64,000 nucleotides of DNA from Cupriavidus taiwanensis (GCF_900250075.1 NZ_LT977071.1:1094034-1158033); one strand, 5' to 3'. Positions 43,211 to 52,854 are shown, counted from the stretch's first letter. A program made the numbers and translations. Notes: a model not told the origin generated them from the letters alone.

Positions 43211-44176
43211 TCAGGCCGCTTGCCGTTGCGCGGCACCGGCGGACTGGTTGGCCGGCGCCGCGCCCTCGCCGCGCACGCCCGCCTTCACCGCCTTGCTGCG
43301 GCGGCCATCCACACCGACCGGAATGTCGCCGGCGACGGTGGCGCGGCGCACCACGCGGTGCGCGTCGCCATAGTCGTTGATGGCGTAGTGCTGGGTGGCG
43401 CGGTTGTCCCAGATGGCGACGTCGCCCGCGCGCCAGCGCCAGCGCACGGTGTTCTCCAGCCGGTGCACATGGCCCTGCAGCACGGCAATCAGGTGCGCCG
43501 AATCGGCCGACGCGTAGTCCAGCAGCTTCTTGACGAAGTGCCCCAGGACCAGCGTGCGCTCACCGGTTTCCGGGTGCACGCGCACCACCGGGTGTTCGGT
43601 CTCGTAGAGCGCCGAGGTGAAGACTTCGCGGTAGCGCTTCAGCCCTTCGTCGCTCGGATTGACGCGCGTGGCCGCGTAGTCGTAGTCGTTGGTATGCAGC
43701 GCCCACAGCTTGTCGGCCAGTTCGCGCAGCGGCTCGGGCAGGTCCTGGTAAGCGGCGGCGGTGTTGGCCCACACCGTGTCGCCGCCGGCGGCGGGAACGG
43801 TCACGGCGCGCAGCACCGAGACCGCGGGATAGGCCAGGTCGAAGGTCACGTCGGTATGCCAGGAGTTGGCGCGGCCGCCGTGCTGCGAGTCCAACTCAAG
43901 CAGCTGCGTGCCGTCGCGCGAAGGCACGGTCGGGTGCGGCACGGTGTCGCCGAACAGGCGCGCAAAGCCCTGCTGTGCGGCATCGTCCAGATGCACCTGG
44001 TCGCGGAAGAACAGCACCTTGTGCCTGAGCAAGGCTGCGCGGATGGCGGCGAAGGTGGCGGGCGGCAGGTCGCCGTGCAGCGCGACACCGCGGATCTCGG
44101 CGCCGATGCGGCCGGCAACCGGGTGGATGTCGAGCTGGACGGGCTGGTCTTGCGTGGCGTTGGCTTGGGTCATCAC
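43211..44176 (-). CDS. TauD/TfdA family Fe(II)/2-oxoglutarate dioxygenase (AtsK-like)
   Basis: This 321-residue enzyme has the iron facial triad His107-x-Asp109 (SWHTDVTF) and His263 (NRATQHYAINDYGD), with 2-oxoglutarate-binding Arg in the RVVRRATV segment after it. AtsK/TauD members hydroxylate alkyl sulfates or taurine, releasing sulfate/sulfite and an aldehyde. It lies between the ABC ATPase gene and the FMN monooxygenase gene on the same strand. Confidence 0.92.
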   Translation of the reverse strand: MMTQANATQDQPVQLDIHPVAGRIGAEIRGVALHGDLPPATFAAIRAALLRHKVLFFRDQVHLDDAAQQGFARLFGDTVPHPTVPSRDGTQLLELDSQHGGRANSWHTDVTFDLAYPAVSVLRAVTVPAAGGDTVWANTAAAYQDLPEPLRELADKLWALHTNDYDYAATRVNPSDEGLKRYREVFTSALYETEHPVVRVHPETGERTLVLGHFVKKLLDYASADSAHLIAVLQGHVHRLENTVRWRWRAGDVAIWDNRATQHYAINDYGDAHRVVRRATVAGDIPVGVDGRRSKAVKAGVRGEGAAPANQSAGAAQRQAA

Positions 44177-44199
44177 GAAGCTCCGGGGAGAGGGTTGGG

Positions 44200-44994
44200 T
44201 CAGGCGAGTTCAGGTTCAGGAGCCCGCTGCACGACGGGCTCCTGCCCCGCGAATTCGCGCAGCACGGCATCGCGCGCCCGCGCGAAGGGAAGTCCGGCGC
44301 GTTCGCGCGGATGCGGCAAGTCCACCGGCAGGATGCGGCGGATGCGGCCGGGCCGGGGTTCCATCACCACCACGCGGTCGCCCAGGAAGACGGCTTCCTC
44401 GACGTCGTGGGTGACCAGGATCATGGTGATGCCCTCGGCCTGCCAGATGCGCTGCAGCTCCTGCTGCAGGTAGGCACGCGTCATCGCGTCGAGCGCGCCG
44501 AAGGGCTCGTCGAGCAGCAGGATCTCCGGCCGCGTCACCAGTGCCCGCGCAATCGCCACGCGCTGCGACATGCCGCCAGAGAGCTGGTGCGGATAGGCCT
44601 GCTCGAAGCCGCGCAGGCCAACCAGCGCGATATGCTGGGCAACGTTGCGGTCTTTCTCCGCGTCGCTGCCCGGCGTGTTGAGCAGCGCCAGCCGGATGTT
44701 CTGTTCCACCGTCAGCCAAGGGAACAGGCGATGCTCCTGGAACACGATGCCGCGCTGCAGGCTGGTGCCCGATACGCGCTTGCCGTCCAGCAGGATCTCG
44801 CCGCGGAAATCCTGTTCCAGCCCCACCACCAGCCGCAGCAGGGTAGACTTGCCGCAGCCGCTGGCGCCGACGATGCTGACGAACTCGCCCGGGGCGATGG
44901 TCAGCGTGATGTCCTCGAGCACGGGCAGCGCCCGGCCCTCGACTTCGTACTGCTTGTGCAGGTGCGCGATGCTTAGCGTGCCGGCATGTGGCAT
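44200..44994 (-). CDS. ABC transporter ATP-binding protein (SsuB type), system A
   Basis: This 264-residue nucleotide-binding subunit has Walker [10 protein letters not shown], signature [15 protein letters not shown] and Walker [13 protein letters not shown]. It forms an importer with the two permeases at 45028-46674 and the binding protein at 46679. The alkanesulfonate/aryl-sulfonate class is suggested by the family and by the adjacent oxygenases. Confidence 0.94.
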   Translation of the reverse strand: MPHAGTLSIAHLHKQYEVEGRALPVLEDITLTIAPGEFVSIVGASGCGKSTLLRLVVGLEQDFRGEILLDGKRVSGTSLQRGIVFQEHRLFPWLTVEQNIRLALLNTPGSDAEKDRNVAQHIALVGLRGFEQAYPHQLSGGMSQRVAIARALVTRPEILLLDEPFGALDAMTRAYLQQELQRIWQAEGITMILVTHDVEEAVFLGDRVVVMEPRPGRIRRILPVDLPHPRERAGLPFARARDAVLREFAGQEPVVQRAPEPELA

Positions 44995-45027
44995 TTTTTC
45001 TCTCCGTTCAGTAAGGGGCAGCGCGGC

Positions 45028-45825
45028 TCAGCCCGCGGCCACAGAGCGCCCGCGCCAGGCGAGCAGGCGGGATTCGATGCGGCTGGCGATCCAGTTCAGC
45101 GTGAAGCCGACCAGGCCGACCACGATCACGCCGAAGATCACCAGGTCCATCCAGAAGTTTTCGCGGCCGTCGGTCATGGTGTTGCCGATGCCCTTGCCGG
45201 ATACCAGCAGGTACTCCGCGCCGAGCGTCGCCAGCCACGCATAGATCAGCCCCAGGTGGATGCCGGCGAAGATCGACGGGGCCGCCGACGGCAGCACCAC
45301 GCGCCAAAGCACCTGGGTGCGGCTGAAGCGCAGGACACGCGCCACCTCGATCAGGTCGGCCGGCACGGCGCGGATGCCTTCGAAGGTGTTCAGCACCACC
45401 GGGAAGAATGCGGCCAGCGACAGGAACACCACCTTGGCGGCATCGCCCAGCCCGAACCAGACCGAGATCAGCGGGATCCATGCAAACAGCGAGATCTGCT
45501 TGACCGTGTGAAAGCTCGGGCCGACCAGGCGTTCGAACAGGCGCGACAGGCCCAGCGCCGTGCCGAACACCAGCCCGGCGCTGGCGCCGATGGCAAAGCC
45601 GGCCAGGTCGCGCCACAGGCTGGCGGCCAATGCCGTGGCCAGCGCGCCGCTCTGCAGCTGGCGCACCGCTGTGTCCCAGACGCTGGAGACTGGCACCAGC
45701 AGCGGCGAAGTGGTCCAGCCAAAGCGCACGGCGGCCCACCACAGCGCGAGCAACGCGAGCGGCAGCACCCAGCCGCGCAGGGCGCGGGGCAGGCGGATAC
45801 GGGGGCGGATTACAGAAGTGGTCAT
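45028..45825 (-). CDS. ABC transporter permease, system A (second of two)
   Basis: This 265-residue permease has about six membrane segments and an EAA loop region (VARVLRFSRTQVLWRVVLPSA). It is the second of two different permease genes in this importer, separated from the first by 12 bases. Heteromeric permeases are less common than the single SsuC type. Confidence 0.92.
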   Translation of the reverse strand: MTTSVIRPRIRLPRALRGWVLPLALLALWWAAVRFGWTTSPLLVPVSSVWDTAVRQLQSGALATALAASLWRDLAGFAIGASAGLVFGTALGLSRLFERLVGPSFHTVKQISLFAWIPLISVWFGLGDAAKVVFLSLAAFFPVVLNTFEGIRAVPADLIEVARVLRFSRTQVLWRVVLPSAAPSIFAGIHLGLIYAWLATLGAEYLLVSGKGIGNTMTDGRENFWMDLVIFGVIVVGLVGFTLNWIASRIESRLLAWRGRSVAAG

Positions 45826-45837
45826 CGCGGCCTCGCC

Positions 45838-46674
45838 TCAGAAGCCCGGCTTGCGCCAGCGCAGCACCGCGCCTTCGGCCAGCGCCAGCGTCTTGTCCAG
45901 CGCAAAGCCCACCACGCCCACCACCACCACGGCGGCCAGCACCATGTCGAGCTGGAACAGCTGGCGCCCGTAGACGATCATGTAGCCCAGCCCCTCGGAC
46001 GAGGCCAGCAGCTCCACCACCACCAGCGCGAGCCACGCGTGCGTCAGGCCGTAGCGCACGCCGTTCCACACCGGCGCGGCCGCGGCGGGCAGCACCACGC
46101 GCGACAGCGTCTGCCAGCGCGTGAGCTGCAGCACCCGCGCCACTTCCAGGTAGCGCGTCGGCACGCTGCCGATGCCCTTGTACGTGTTCAGCGCCACCGG
46201 CACGAAGGCGGCCTTGGCGATCAGGATCACCTTGAGCGCTTCGTCGATGCCGACCAGCAGCATCAGCAGCGGCAGCCAGCCCAGCACCGGCACCTGGCTG
46301 AAGGCCTTGAAGGTCGGGTAGACGTAGTCGCGCAACGTCGGCGACAGGCCCATGGCCGCGCCCAGTGCCAGCCCGCCGGCCAGCCCCACGGCAAAGCCGC
46401 CGGCCACGCGCAGCGCGCTGATGGCCAGGTTGGCCTGCAGTTCACCGCTTTGCCAGAGGTCGGCCAGCGTGCGTGCTACGTCTTCGGGTGCGGGCAGCAC
46501 CTGCGGCGGAATCCAGGCATTGCGCGCGGCCACGTACCAGACCAGCAGCAGCGCCAGCGGCACCGGCCAGGCCAGCAGCCAGCGGGTGGCATCCTGCCAG
46601 CGCAGCGGCTTGCGCGGCGCAGCCACGCGTGGCGCCGCGGTGGCGGGCAGTGAAAGCGAATCGGCGACGGACAT
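45838..46674 (-). CDS. ABC transporter permease, system A (first of two)
   Basis: This 278-residue permease has about six membrane segments and an EAA motif LEVARVLQLTRWQTLSRVVL-like stretch. Its start is four bases from the stop of the binding-protein gene, so the four genes (binding protein, two permeases, ATPase) are tightly packed and presumably one operon. Confidence 0.92.
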   Translation of the reverse strand: MSVADSLSLPATAAPRVAAPRKPLRWQDATRWLLAWPVPLALLLVWYVAARNAWIPPQVLPAPEDVARTLADLWQSGELQANLAISALRVAGGFAVGLAGGLALGAAMGLSPTLRDYVYPTFKAFSQVPVLGWLPLLMLLVGIDEALKVILIAKAAFVPVALNTYKGIGSVPTRYLEVARVLQLTRWQTLSRVVLPAAAAPVWNGVRYGLTHAWLALVVVELLASSEGLGYMIVYGRQLFQLDMVLAAVVVVGVVGFALDKTLALAEGAVLRWRKPGF

Positions 46675-46678
46675 GATG

Positions 46679-47809
46679 TCAGGCTCCCAGGATCTTGCCG
46701 TTGGGTTGGTAGACGGGCCAGTAGCTCTGCAGGCTCAGGTCGTTGAGCGCAGCCTTCAGGAAGCGCTGGTCGATCCACTGGTCCACGTCAAAGCGCGCAC
46801 GGCTCAGCTTGAAGCGATAGGCCTGCTCGACCGCGTCCTTGTAGCGGCTGACCAGGAAGGGGTCGAAATTCGGGTTCAGCCGCACTCGCAGCGGCTCGCC
46901 GTCGAAGTCTTCCTTCCAGTGGTCATAAGGCGTGCCCGCACGCGCCCAGGTGCGCAGCACCTCCTCGCGATGGCTCTCGTCCGAGGCCCACCGCGCCGCC
47001 TCGACCGCGGCCTTCACCAGGTGCTGCGTGGCCTCCGGATAGCGCCCGGCGAATTCGTCGCTCACCAGTACGTGGCTTTGCCGTGTGTAGATCGGCGACT
47101 GGTTCTTGCTGGAGTAAAGGATGCGCACCGCGCCCTTGTCGCGCAGGCGCAGGATGTCCATGGCGCCGATGGCGGCGTCGATGTCGCGCGTGGACAGTGC
47201 CGCCAGGTAGCCGGCCGTGTCCAGGTTCAGCAGGCGCAGGTCCTTGTCCGACAGCCCGTTCGCTTCCAGCAGCCGCAGCGCGGGCAGATGCATGTTGGTG
47301 CCCTTGAACAGCGACACGCGCTTGCCGCGCAGGTCGCTGACCGTCTTCAGCGGCGAATCGGGTGGCACCCCCACGTAGATGTTGGCGCGCACGCCGGTAG
47401 CCAGCACCAGCCGCGTCTTCAGTCCGGCGGAGCGCGCCACGATGGACGGCAGGTCGCCCTGCAGCGCAAAGTCGAGCTGGCGGTTGGCCAGCGCCTCGTT
47501 GACGGCGGGGCCGGCGCCCTTGAAGAAGAACCACTCCACGCGCGTGCCGGTCGGCTTGAACGACTCCTCCAGCCAGCCGCGCGCATGGGCAATCGCCAGC
47601 GAGCTGCCGGCAAAGCTGGGCGGGGTGCCGGTGGCGGGCTGGGCCACGCCGACGCGGATCACGTCGGGACGCGCGGCCGGGCTGGCGCTGAACGCGGACA
47701 GCGGCGACAGCGAAGCCGCCATGCCCAGTCCGGACCAGGCCGCGCAGCGCAGCAGCTCGCGGCGGGTCAGCGTGGGTGCAGCGGTGGCATCGGGGCGCGG
47801 GGTCGTCAT
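46679..47809 (-). CDS. ABC substrate-binding protein, SsuA-like, Tat-exported, system A
   Basis: This 376-residue binding protein has a twin-arginine signal (TRRELLRCAAWSGLG, residues 13-27) and an NMT1/SsuA-like domain with FKGAGPAVNEALANRQLDFA and LRGKRVSLFKGTNMHLPALR. Tat export of a sulfonate-binding protein is common in this family. The ATG at 47809 is chosen because the extension upstream lacks coding character. It is divergent from soxC. Confidence 0.93.
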   Translation of the reverse strand: MTTPRPDATAAPTLTRRELLRCAAWSGLGMAASLSPLSAFSASPAARPDVIRVGVAQPATGTPPSFAGSSLAIAHARGWLEESFKPTGTRVEWFFFKGAGPAVNEALANRQLDFALQGDLPSIVARSAGLKTRLVLATGVRANIYVGVPPDSPLKTVSDLRGKRVSLFKGTNMHLPALRLLEANGLSDKDLRLLNLDTAGYLAALSTRDIDAAIGAMDILRLRDKGAVRILYSSKNQSPIYTRQSHVLVSDEFAGRYPEATQHLVKAAVEAARWASDESHREEVLRTWARAGTPYDHWKEDFDGEPLRVRLNPNFDPFLVSRYKDAVEQAYRFKLSRARFDVDQWIDQRFLKAALNDLSLQSYWPVYQPNGKILGA

Positions 47810-47843
47810 GATGCAGACCTTCTTGAAGTTGAGGACGGCTCCA

Positions 47844-47853
47844 CGATAAGCGG
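47844..47853. promoter_or_regulatory. CGATAAGCGG motif in the divergent promoter region
   Basis: The 10-mer CGATAAGCGG occurs here, upstream of the SsuA-like gene (and of soxC on the other side), and again at 49870-49879 before the second TauD-like gene. It may be a shared activator site. Confidence 0.4.
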
Positions 47854-47954
47854 CGCTGCGCGCGGACCTGAACGAATGATTCCGGCTTTGGTTATCGGCA
47901 CCGCGCATATGGCGCGCAGCGCGGCGTTGGCATATCGGCATGCATTCTTCTTCG

Positions 47955-47983
47955 TTGGCCGAGCGCCGGTGCTGTCCTACAGT
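47955..47983 (+). promoter_or_regulatory. Promoter of soxC
   Basis: TTGGCC (47955-47960) and TACAGT (47978-47983) are 17 bases apart, placing the start near 47990, about 35 bases before the soxC ATG. The -10 matches the one for the TauD-like gene at 49994. Confidence 0.55.
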
Positions 47984-48024
47984 CTGCGCATTTTGATCGT
48001 TACCAGACTGGCCACGTCCTCACG

Positions 48025-49266
48025 ATGAGCAATGACCTGACTTCCGGCCGCCGGCGCTTCCTGCAGCGCGGGGCGGTGCTGGGCGCCGCCGCGGCGGGCG
48101 CCGCCACCGCGGCGCGCGCTGAACCCCTGACGGTTGCGCCGTGGACGCGCGCGCCGGGCGAGCCCGTGCTGTGGCATGCCTACGGCCAGCCGTCCCCGTT
48201 CGAGAAAGACGTGGTGCGGCGCAGCCGCAGCGCGGCGCCGCTGCCTGGCGCCAACTCGTCGATGACGCCGCTGCAGGACCTGCGCGGCATCATCACGCCG
48301 ACCGGGCTGGTGTTCGAGCGCCATCACGCCGGCATCCCGCTGATCGACCCGGCGCAGCACCGGCTGGCGGTGCACGGGCTGGTGGCGCGCCCGCGCATCT
48401 TCACCATGGACGACCTGGTGCGCCTGCCGTCGGTGTCGCGCATCCATTTCCTGGAGTGCTCGGGCAACACCGGACGCGAGTGGAAGGCGCCCGGTGCGAA
48501 GTCGGTGCAGATCAGCCATGGCCTGCTGTCTTGCTGTGAGTGGACCGGCGTGCCGTTGTCCGTGGTGCTGGACGAAGCCGGCGTGGCGCCCGATGCGGCC
48601 TGGGTGCTGGCCGAGGGCGCCGATGGCGCAGCCATGACGCGCAGCGTGCCGCTGGCCAAGGCACTGGAAGACGCGCTGCTGGTCTATGCGCAGAACGGCG
48701 AAATGCTGCGCCCGGAGCATGGCTATCCGCTGCGGCTGTTCCTGCCGGGCTATGAGGGCAACATGTCCATCAAGTGGCTGCGGCGCCTGAAGCTGGGCCG
48801 CGCACCGTTCATGTCGCGCGAAGAGACTTCGAAATACACGGATTCCCTGCCCGACGGCAGCGCGCGGCAGTTCACCTTCCTGATGGATGTGAAGTCCGTG
48901 ATCACCTTCCCCGCGCCGGACCACAGGCTGCGCGAACGTGGCTTCTACGAGATCTCGGGCCTGGCGTGGTCGGGCCACGGGCGGATCCGCCGCGTCGAGG
49001 TGTCGGTCGATGGCGGCCGCAGCTGGCGCGAGGCGCAGCTGCAGGAGCCGGTGCTGGACCGCGCGCTGGTGCGCTTCCGCCTGCCGTGGCGCTGGGACGG
49101 CGCCCCGGCTGCGCTGGAGAGCCGCGCCATCGATGAAGCCGGCAATGTCCAGCCCACGCCGGACCAGCTGGTGGCCGCGCGCGGCGTGGCTTCCACCTAT
49201 CACTACAACGCGATCCAGCGCTGGCGCGTGGCCGCGGACGGGAGCATTGCCAATGCGCGCGCTTGA
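48025..49266 (+). CDS. soxC: Sulfite dehydrogenase molybdenum subunit (SoxC/SorA-like)
   Basis: This 413-residue enzyme of the sulfite oxidase family oxidises sulfite to sulfate in the periplasm. It has a twin-arginine signal RRRFLQRG (residues 9-16), a Mo ligand Cys145 in FLECSGNTGREW, and a C-terminal dimerisation domain with RRVEVSVDGGRSW. It overlaps the SoxD-like cytochrome gene by 14 bases. No soxXYZAB genes are present, so it probably works alone with its cytochrome to remove sulfite released from sulfonates. Confidence 0.93.
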   Translation: MSNDLTSGRRRFLQRGAVLGAAAAGAATAARAEPLTVAPWTRAPGEPVLWHAYGQPSPFEKDVVRRSRSAAPLPGANSSMTPLQDLRGIITPTGLVFERHHAGIPLIDPAQHRLAVHGLVARPRIFTMDDLVRLPSVSRIHFLECSGNTGREWKAPGAKSVQISHGLLSCCEWTGVPLSVVLDEAGVAPDAAWVLAEGADGAAMTRSVPLAKALEDALLVYAQNGEMLRPEHGYPLRLFLPGYEGNMSIKWLRRLKLGRAPFMSREETSKYTDSLPDGSARQFTFLMDVKSVITFPAPDHRLRERGFYEISGLAWSGHGRIRRVEVSVDGGRSWREAQLQEPVLDRALVRFRLPWRWDGAPAALESRAIDEAGNVQPTPDQLVAARGVASTYHYNAIQRWRVAADGSIANARA

Positions 49267-49840
49267 ACGAATCAGTGGTGCCGCCGCCGTGCTGGCACTG
49301 GCTTGCGCTGCCCAAACGGTCCTTGCGCAGACCTACGGCATAGGCCGCGCCGCCAGCGAGCGCGACCTTGCCGCGTGGAATATCGACGTGACCCCGGACG
49401 GCACGGGCCTGCCGCCAGGCAGCGGCACGGTCGCGCGGGGCCAGCAGGTCTATGCGCAGCACTGTGCCGCATGTCACGGCGTCAATGGCGAAGGCAAGCC
49501 GGCCGATGCGCTGGTGGGCGGGCAGGGTACGCTGAAGGACGCCGCCAGCGGCAAGAACCCCGTCAAGACCATCGGCAGCTTCTGGCCCTACGCCACCACG
49601 GTATTCGACTTCATCAACCGCGCCATGCCCTACAACGCGCCGCAGAGCCTGGCGCCGGACGAGGTCTATGCGGTGACCGCGTGGCTGCTGCACAAGAACG
49701 GCATCCTGCCCGCAGATGCGGTGCTGGACGCGCGCACGCTGCCGCAGGTGAAGATGCCGAACCGCGACGGCTTTGTCGCCGACGCGCGCCCGGATACGGC
49801 CAACGTGCCATGCCGCAGCGGCTGCCCCGGCAAGCCCTGA
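49253..49840 (+). CDS. soxD: SoxD-like c-type cytochrome, sulfite dehydrogenase partner
   Basis: This 195-residue periplasmic cytochrome has a signal peptide ending VLAQ (about residue 25) and one haem motif CAACHG near residue 70. The Met ligand may be in RAMPYNAPQSL. SoxD of Paracoccus is longer and has two haems; this shorter single-haem form is typical of SorB/SoxD-like partners in other bacteria. It accepts electrons from the Mo subunit. The ATG at 49253 overlaps the soxC end. Confidence 0.9.
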   Translation: MRALERISGAAAVLALACAAQTVLAQTYGIGRAASERDLAAWNIDVTPDGTGLPPGSGTVARGQQVYAQHCAACHGVNGEGKPADALVGGQGTLKDAASGKNPVKTIGSFWPYATTVFDFINRAMPYNAPQSLAPDEVYAVTAWLLHKNGILPADAVLDARTLPQVKMPNRDGFVADARPDTANVPCRSGCPGKP

Positions 49841-49869
49841 GGGCCCGCCAATGTCGAGACATGGATATG

Positions 49870-49932
49870 CGATAAGCGGATAAGGGCCAGCGATATGATT
49901 CGTTGACCGTGCAGTGGCCGGCTCTCTACAGT
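49870..49932 (+). promoter_or_regulatory. Promoter and shared motif before the second TauD-like gene
   Basis: CGATAAGCGG lies at 49870-49879. It is followed by a -35 TTGACC (49903-49908), an 18-base spacer and a -10 TACAGT (49927-49932). This layout parallels the soxC promoter. The start would be near 49939, about 55 bases before the ATG. Confidence 0.55.
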
Positions 49933-49993
49933 GCAAGCTTGTACGCGGCATCCCGGATGCCGCATCGGCTTCCCCCGTATGCCAGAGCTTGCC

Positions 49994-50923
49994 ATGACGA
50001 CCGCAACCGCCCACGCCAGTGTTTCGCGCCAGAAGAGCGCGCCGCATTCCACCGCATCTTCCGCAGACGCAGGCAACTTTGAGATCCGCCCGCTGGACGC
50101 GCCGCTGGGCGCGGAAGTGATCGGGCTCGACTTGTCGCAGCCGCTGTCCGACGCGGATTTTGCCCGCATCCATCGCGCCCACCTCGACCACCACGTGGTG
50201 GTGTTCCGCGACCAGCAGATCACGCCCGCGCAGCAGATTGCCTTCAGCCGCCGCTTCGGCCCGCTGCAGATCCACGTGCTGCACCAGTTCCAGCTGCCTG
50301 GCCATCCGGAAGTGCTGGTGGTCTCCAACGTGGTCGAGAACGGCAAGCCGATCGGGCTCGGCGATGCCGGCCACTTCTGGCATTCGGACCTGTCGTACAA
50401 GGAAAAGCCCAGCCTTGGTTCGCTGCTGCATGCGCGCGAGCTGCCCGCCGAGGGAGGCGACACGCTGTTCGCCAACATGCACCTGGCCTGGGACACGCTG
50501 CCGGCGGCGCTGCAAAGCGCCGTCGATGGCCTGCAGGCCGAGCACACCTACCTGGCGCGCTATGCCGAGCTGCAGCAGCGCAGCCCGTGGCGGCCCAACC
50601 TGACGCCGGAGCAGATTGCGCAGGTCAGGCCGGTGCTGCAGCCGGTGGTGCGCACCCATCCGGAAACGGGGCGCAAGGCGCTGTTCGTCAGCGAGCACTT
50701 CACCACCCGCATCGTCGGCCTGCCCGAAGATGAAAGCCGCGATCTGCTGGACCAGTTGTTCGCGCACAGCGTCAAGCCCGCTCACATCTACCGCCACCAG
50801 TGGCAGCCGCACGACCTGGTGTTCTGGGACAACCGCTCGCTGCTGCATCTTGCCGCGGGCTGTCCGCCGGAGCTGCGGCGCGTGATGTACCGCACCACCA
50901 TCGAAGGCGACGTGCCGCGCTGA
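49994..50923 (+). CDS. TauD/TfdA family dioxygenase, second copy
   Basis: This 309-residue enzyme has its triad at His130-x-Asp132 (FWHSDLSY) and His285 (DNRSLLHLAAG), with Arg296 for 2-oxoglutarate. It is distinct in sequence from the dioxygenase at 43211, so the two likely have different substrates. The ATG at 49994 is chosen; one five codons earlier is possible. It heads a rightward set with a second ABC importer. Confidence 0.91.
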   Translation: MTTATAHASVSRQKSAPHSTASSADAGNFEIRPLDAPLGAEVIGLDLSQPLSDADFARIHRAHLDHHVVVFRDQQITPAQQIAFSRRFGPLQIHVLHQFQLPGHPEVLVVSNVVENGKPIGLGDAGHFWHSDLSYKEKPSLGSLLHARELPAEGGDTLFANMHLAWDTLPAALQSAVDGLQAEHTYLARYAELQQRSPWRPNLTPEQIAQVRPVLQPVVRTHPETGRKALFVSEHFTTRIVGLPEDESRDLLDQLFAHSVKPAHIYRHQWQPHDLVFWDNRSLLHLAAGCPPELRRVMYRTTIEGDVPR

Positions 50924-51004
50924 AGGCGGCAGCGGTTTCGCAAGTCATCCCAGGGCGCTCGCAGTGGCGAGCGCCAATCCACCGTATCCTCCGGAGTCCT
51001 GATC

Positions 51005-52015
51005 ATGTTTTCTCGTCTTTCCCGCAAGCTCGGCCTGCTGGCGCTGAGCGCCGGCCTGGCCATCACCGGCAGCGCGCACGCCGAAGGCAAGCTGCGCATC
51101 GCTGAACAGTTCGGCGTGGTCTACCTGCTGCTCAATGTCGCGCGCGACCAGCAGCTGATCGAGAAGCACGGCAAGCAGCAGGGTGTCGACATCAAGGTCG
51201 AATGGACCCAGCTGTCGGGCGGCGCCGCGGTCAACGACGCGCTGCTGTCCGGCGCCATCGATATCGCTGGCGCCGGCGTGGGCCCGCTGCTGACGCTGTG
51301 GGACCGCACCCACGGCAAGCAGAACGTGCGCGGCGTGGCGTCGCTGGGCAACTTCCCGTACTACCTGGTCAGCAACAACCCCAAGGTGAAGTCGATTGCC
51401 GATTTCACCGAGAAGGACCGCATCGCGCTGCCGGCGGTGGGCGTATCGGTGCAGTCGCGCGTGCTGCAACTGGCTGCGGCAAAGCAGTGGGGCGACAAGG
51501 AATACAACCGACTCGACAAATGGACCGTGGCGGTGCCGCATCCGGATGCCGCCGCAGCCATCATCTCCGGCGGCACCGAGATCACCGGCCACTTCGGCAA
51601 TCCGCCGTTCCAGGAGCAGGAACTGGTGGGCAACCCCAACGCGCGCATCGTGCTGAATTCGTATGACGTGCTCGGCGGTCCGAGTTCTTCCACGGTGCTG
51701 TACGCGACCGAGAAGTTCCGCAGCGACAACCCCAAGACCTATCGCGCCTTCGTCGATGCGCTGGCCGAGGCCGCGGCCTTTGCCACTGCCAATCCGGAAG
51801 CGGCCGCCGATATCTACCTGCGCCAGAGCAAGGCCAAGACCGACCGCGCGCTGCTGCTGCGCGTGCTGAAGAACCCGCAGGTGCAGTTCCGCGTGGCGCC
51901 GCAGAACACCTTTGCGCTGGCCTCGTTCATGCATCGCGTCGGCGCGATCCGCAACCAGCCGAAGTCCTGGCAGGACTATTTCTTCGCGGATCCGGTGACC
52001 GCGCAAGGGAGCTGA
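51005..52015 (+). CDS. ABC substrate-binding protein, SsuA/TauA type, system B
   Basis: This 336-residue periplasmic protein has a Sec signal peptide (residues 1-26, ending AHA) and an NMT1-like domain. The domain includes LSGGAAVNDALLSGAIDIAG and a sulfonate-type NPEAAADIYLRQ tail. It is followed two bases later by its ATPase gene. Together with the ATPase and permease it is a second complete importer in the sulfur block. Confidence 0.93.
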   Translation: MFSRLSRKLGLLALSAGLAITGSAHAEGKLRIAEQFGVVYLLLNVARDQQLIEKHGKQQGVDIKVEWTQLSGGAAVNDALLSGAIDIAGAGVGPLLTLWDRTHGKQNVRGVASLGNFPYYLVSNNPKVKSIADFTEKDRIALPAVGVSVQSRVLQLAAAKQWGDKEYNRLDKWTVAVPHPDAAAAIISGGTEITGHFGNPPFQEQELVGNPNARIVLNSYDVLGGPSSSTVLYATEKFRSDNPKTYRAFVDALAEAAAFATANPEAAADIYLRQSKAKTDRALLLRVLKNPQVQFRVAPQNTFALASFMHRVGAIRNQPKSWQDYFFADPVTAQGS

Positions 52016-52017
52016 GC

Positions 52018-52854
52018 ATGGCCACCCACAGCCTGCGCGTGGTTTCGGACCGGCCCGCGCCCCTGCTTCAGGTGGACGGGGTGTCGCTGGAATACCGCAC
52101 GCCCGAGCGAATCGTGCGCGCCACCCATCGCGTCAGCTTCGACGTGCATGCCGGCGACCGCTTCGTGCTGCTGGGCCCGTCCGGCTGCGGCAAGTCCACG
52201 CTGCTGAAGGCGGTTGCCGGATTCGTTCCGCCCAGCGAAGGCGAGATCCGGCTCGAAGGCCGGCGTGTGCTGCAGCCCGGCCCGGACCGCATCGTGGTGT
52301 TCCAGGAGTTCGACCAGCTGCCGCCGTGGAAGACGGTGGTGCAGAACGTGATGTTCCCGCTGCGGCAGGCGCGCAGGTTGTCGCGGGCGGAGGCGCGCGA
52401 GCTGGCGCTGGACAGCCTGCACAAGGTCGGGCTGGCCGATTTTGCCGAGGCCTACCCGCATACGCTGTCGGGCGGCATGAAGCAGCGCGTGGCGATCGCG
52501 CGCGCGCTGGCCATGCGCCCCAAGGTGCTGCTGATGGACGAACCCTTTGCCGCGCTGGACGCATTGACGCGCCGGCGCATGCAGGAAGAACTGCTGGCGC
52601 TGTGCGACGACGCCGCGCTCACGCTGCTGTTCGTCACGCATTCGATCGAAGAGGCGCTGGTGGTGGGCAGCCGCATCCTGCTGCTGTCGCCGCACCCGGG
52701 CCGCGTGCGCGCGGAGCTCAACAGCCACCAGTTCAGCCTGGCGAGCCAGGGCGGCGCCGAATTCCAGGCCGCGGCGCAGCGCATCCACGGCCTGCTGTTC
52801 GACGCGCCCGCCACCATCGACCCGCCGCCGGCGCGCAGCGCGGCGGCACGCTGA
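52018..52854 (+). CDS. ABC transporter ATP-binding protein, system B
   Basis: This 278-residue subunit has Walker A GPSGCGKST, Q-loop FQEFDQLPPW, signature [15 protein letters not shown] and Walker B VLLMDEPFAALD. It pairs with the permease 15 bases downstream and the binding protein upstream. A short Ala-rich C-terminal tail follows. Confidence 0.94.
   Translation: MATHSLRVVSDRPAPLLQVDGVSLEYRTPERIVRATHRVSFDVHAGDRFVLLGPSGCGKSTLLKAVAGFVPPSEGEIRLEGRRVLQPGPDRIVVFQEFDQLPPWKTVVQNVMFPLRQARRLSRAEARELALDSLHKVGLADFAEAYPHTLSGGMKQRVAIARALAMRPKVLLMDEPFAALDALTRRRMQEELLALCDDAALTLLFVTHSIEEALVVGSRILLLSPHPGRVRAELNSHQFSLASQGGAEFQAAAQRIHGLLFDAPATIDPPPARSAAAR

Noticed and set aside
48025..49840. A full Sox thiosulfate-oxidising system
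   Set aside because: Only SoxC/SoxD-like genes are present; soxXYZAB are absent, so stand-alone sulfite oxidation is more likely.
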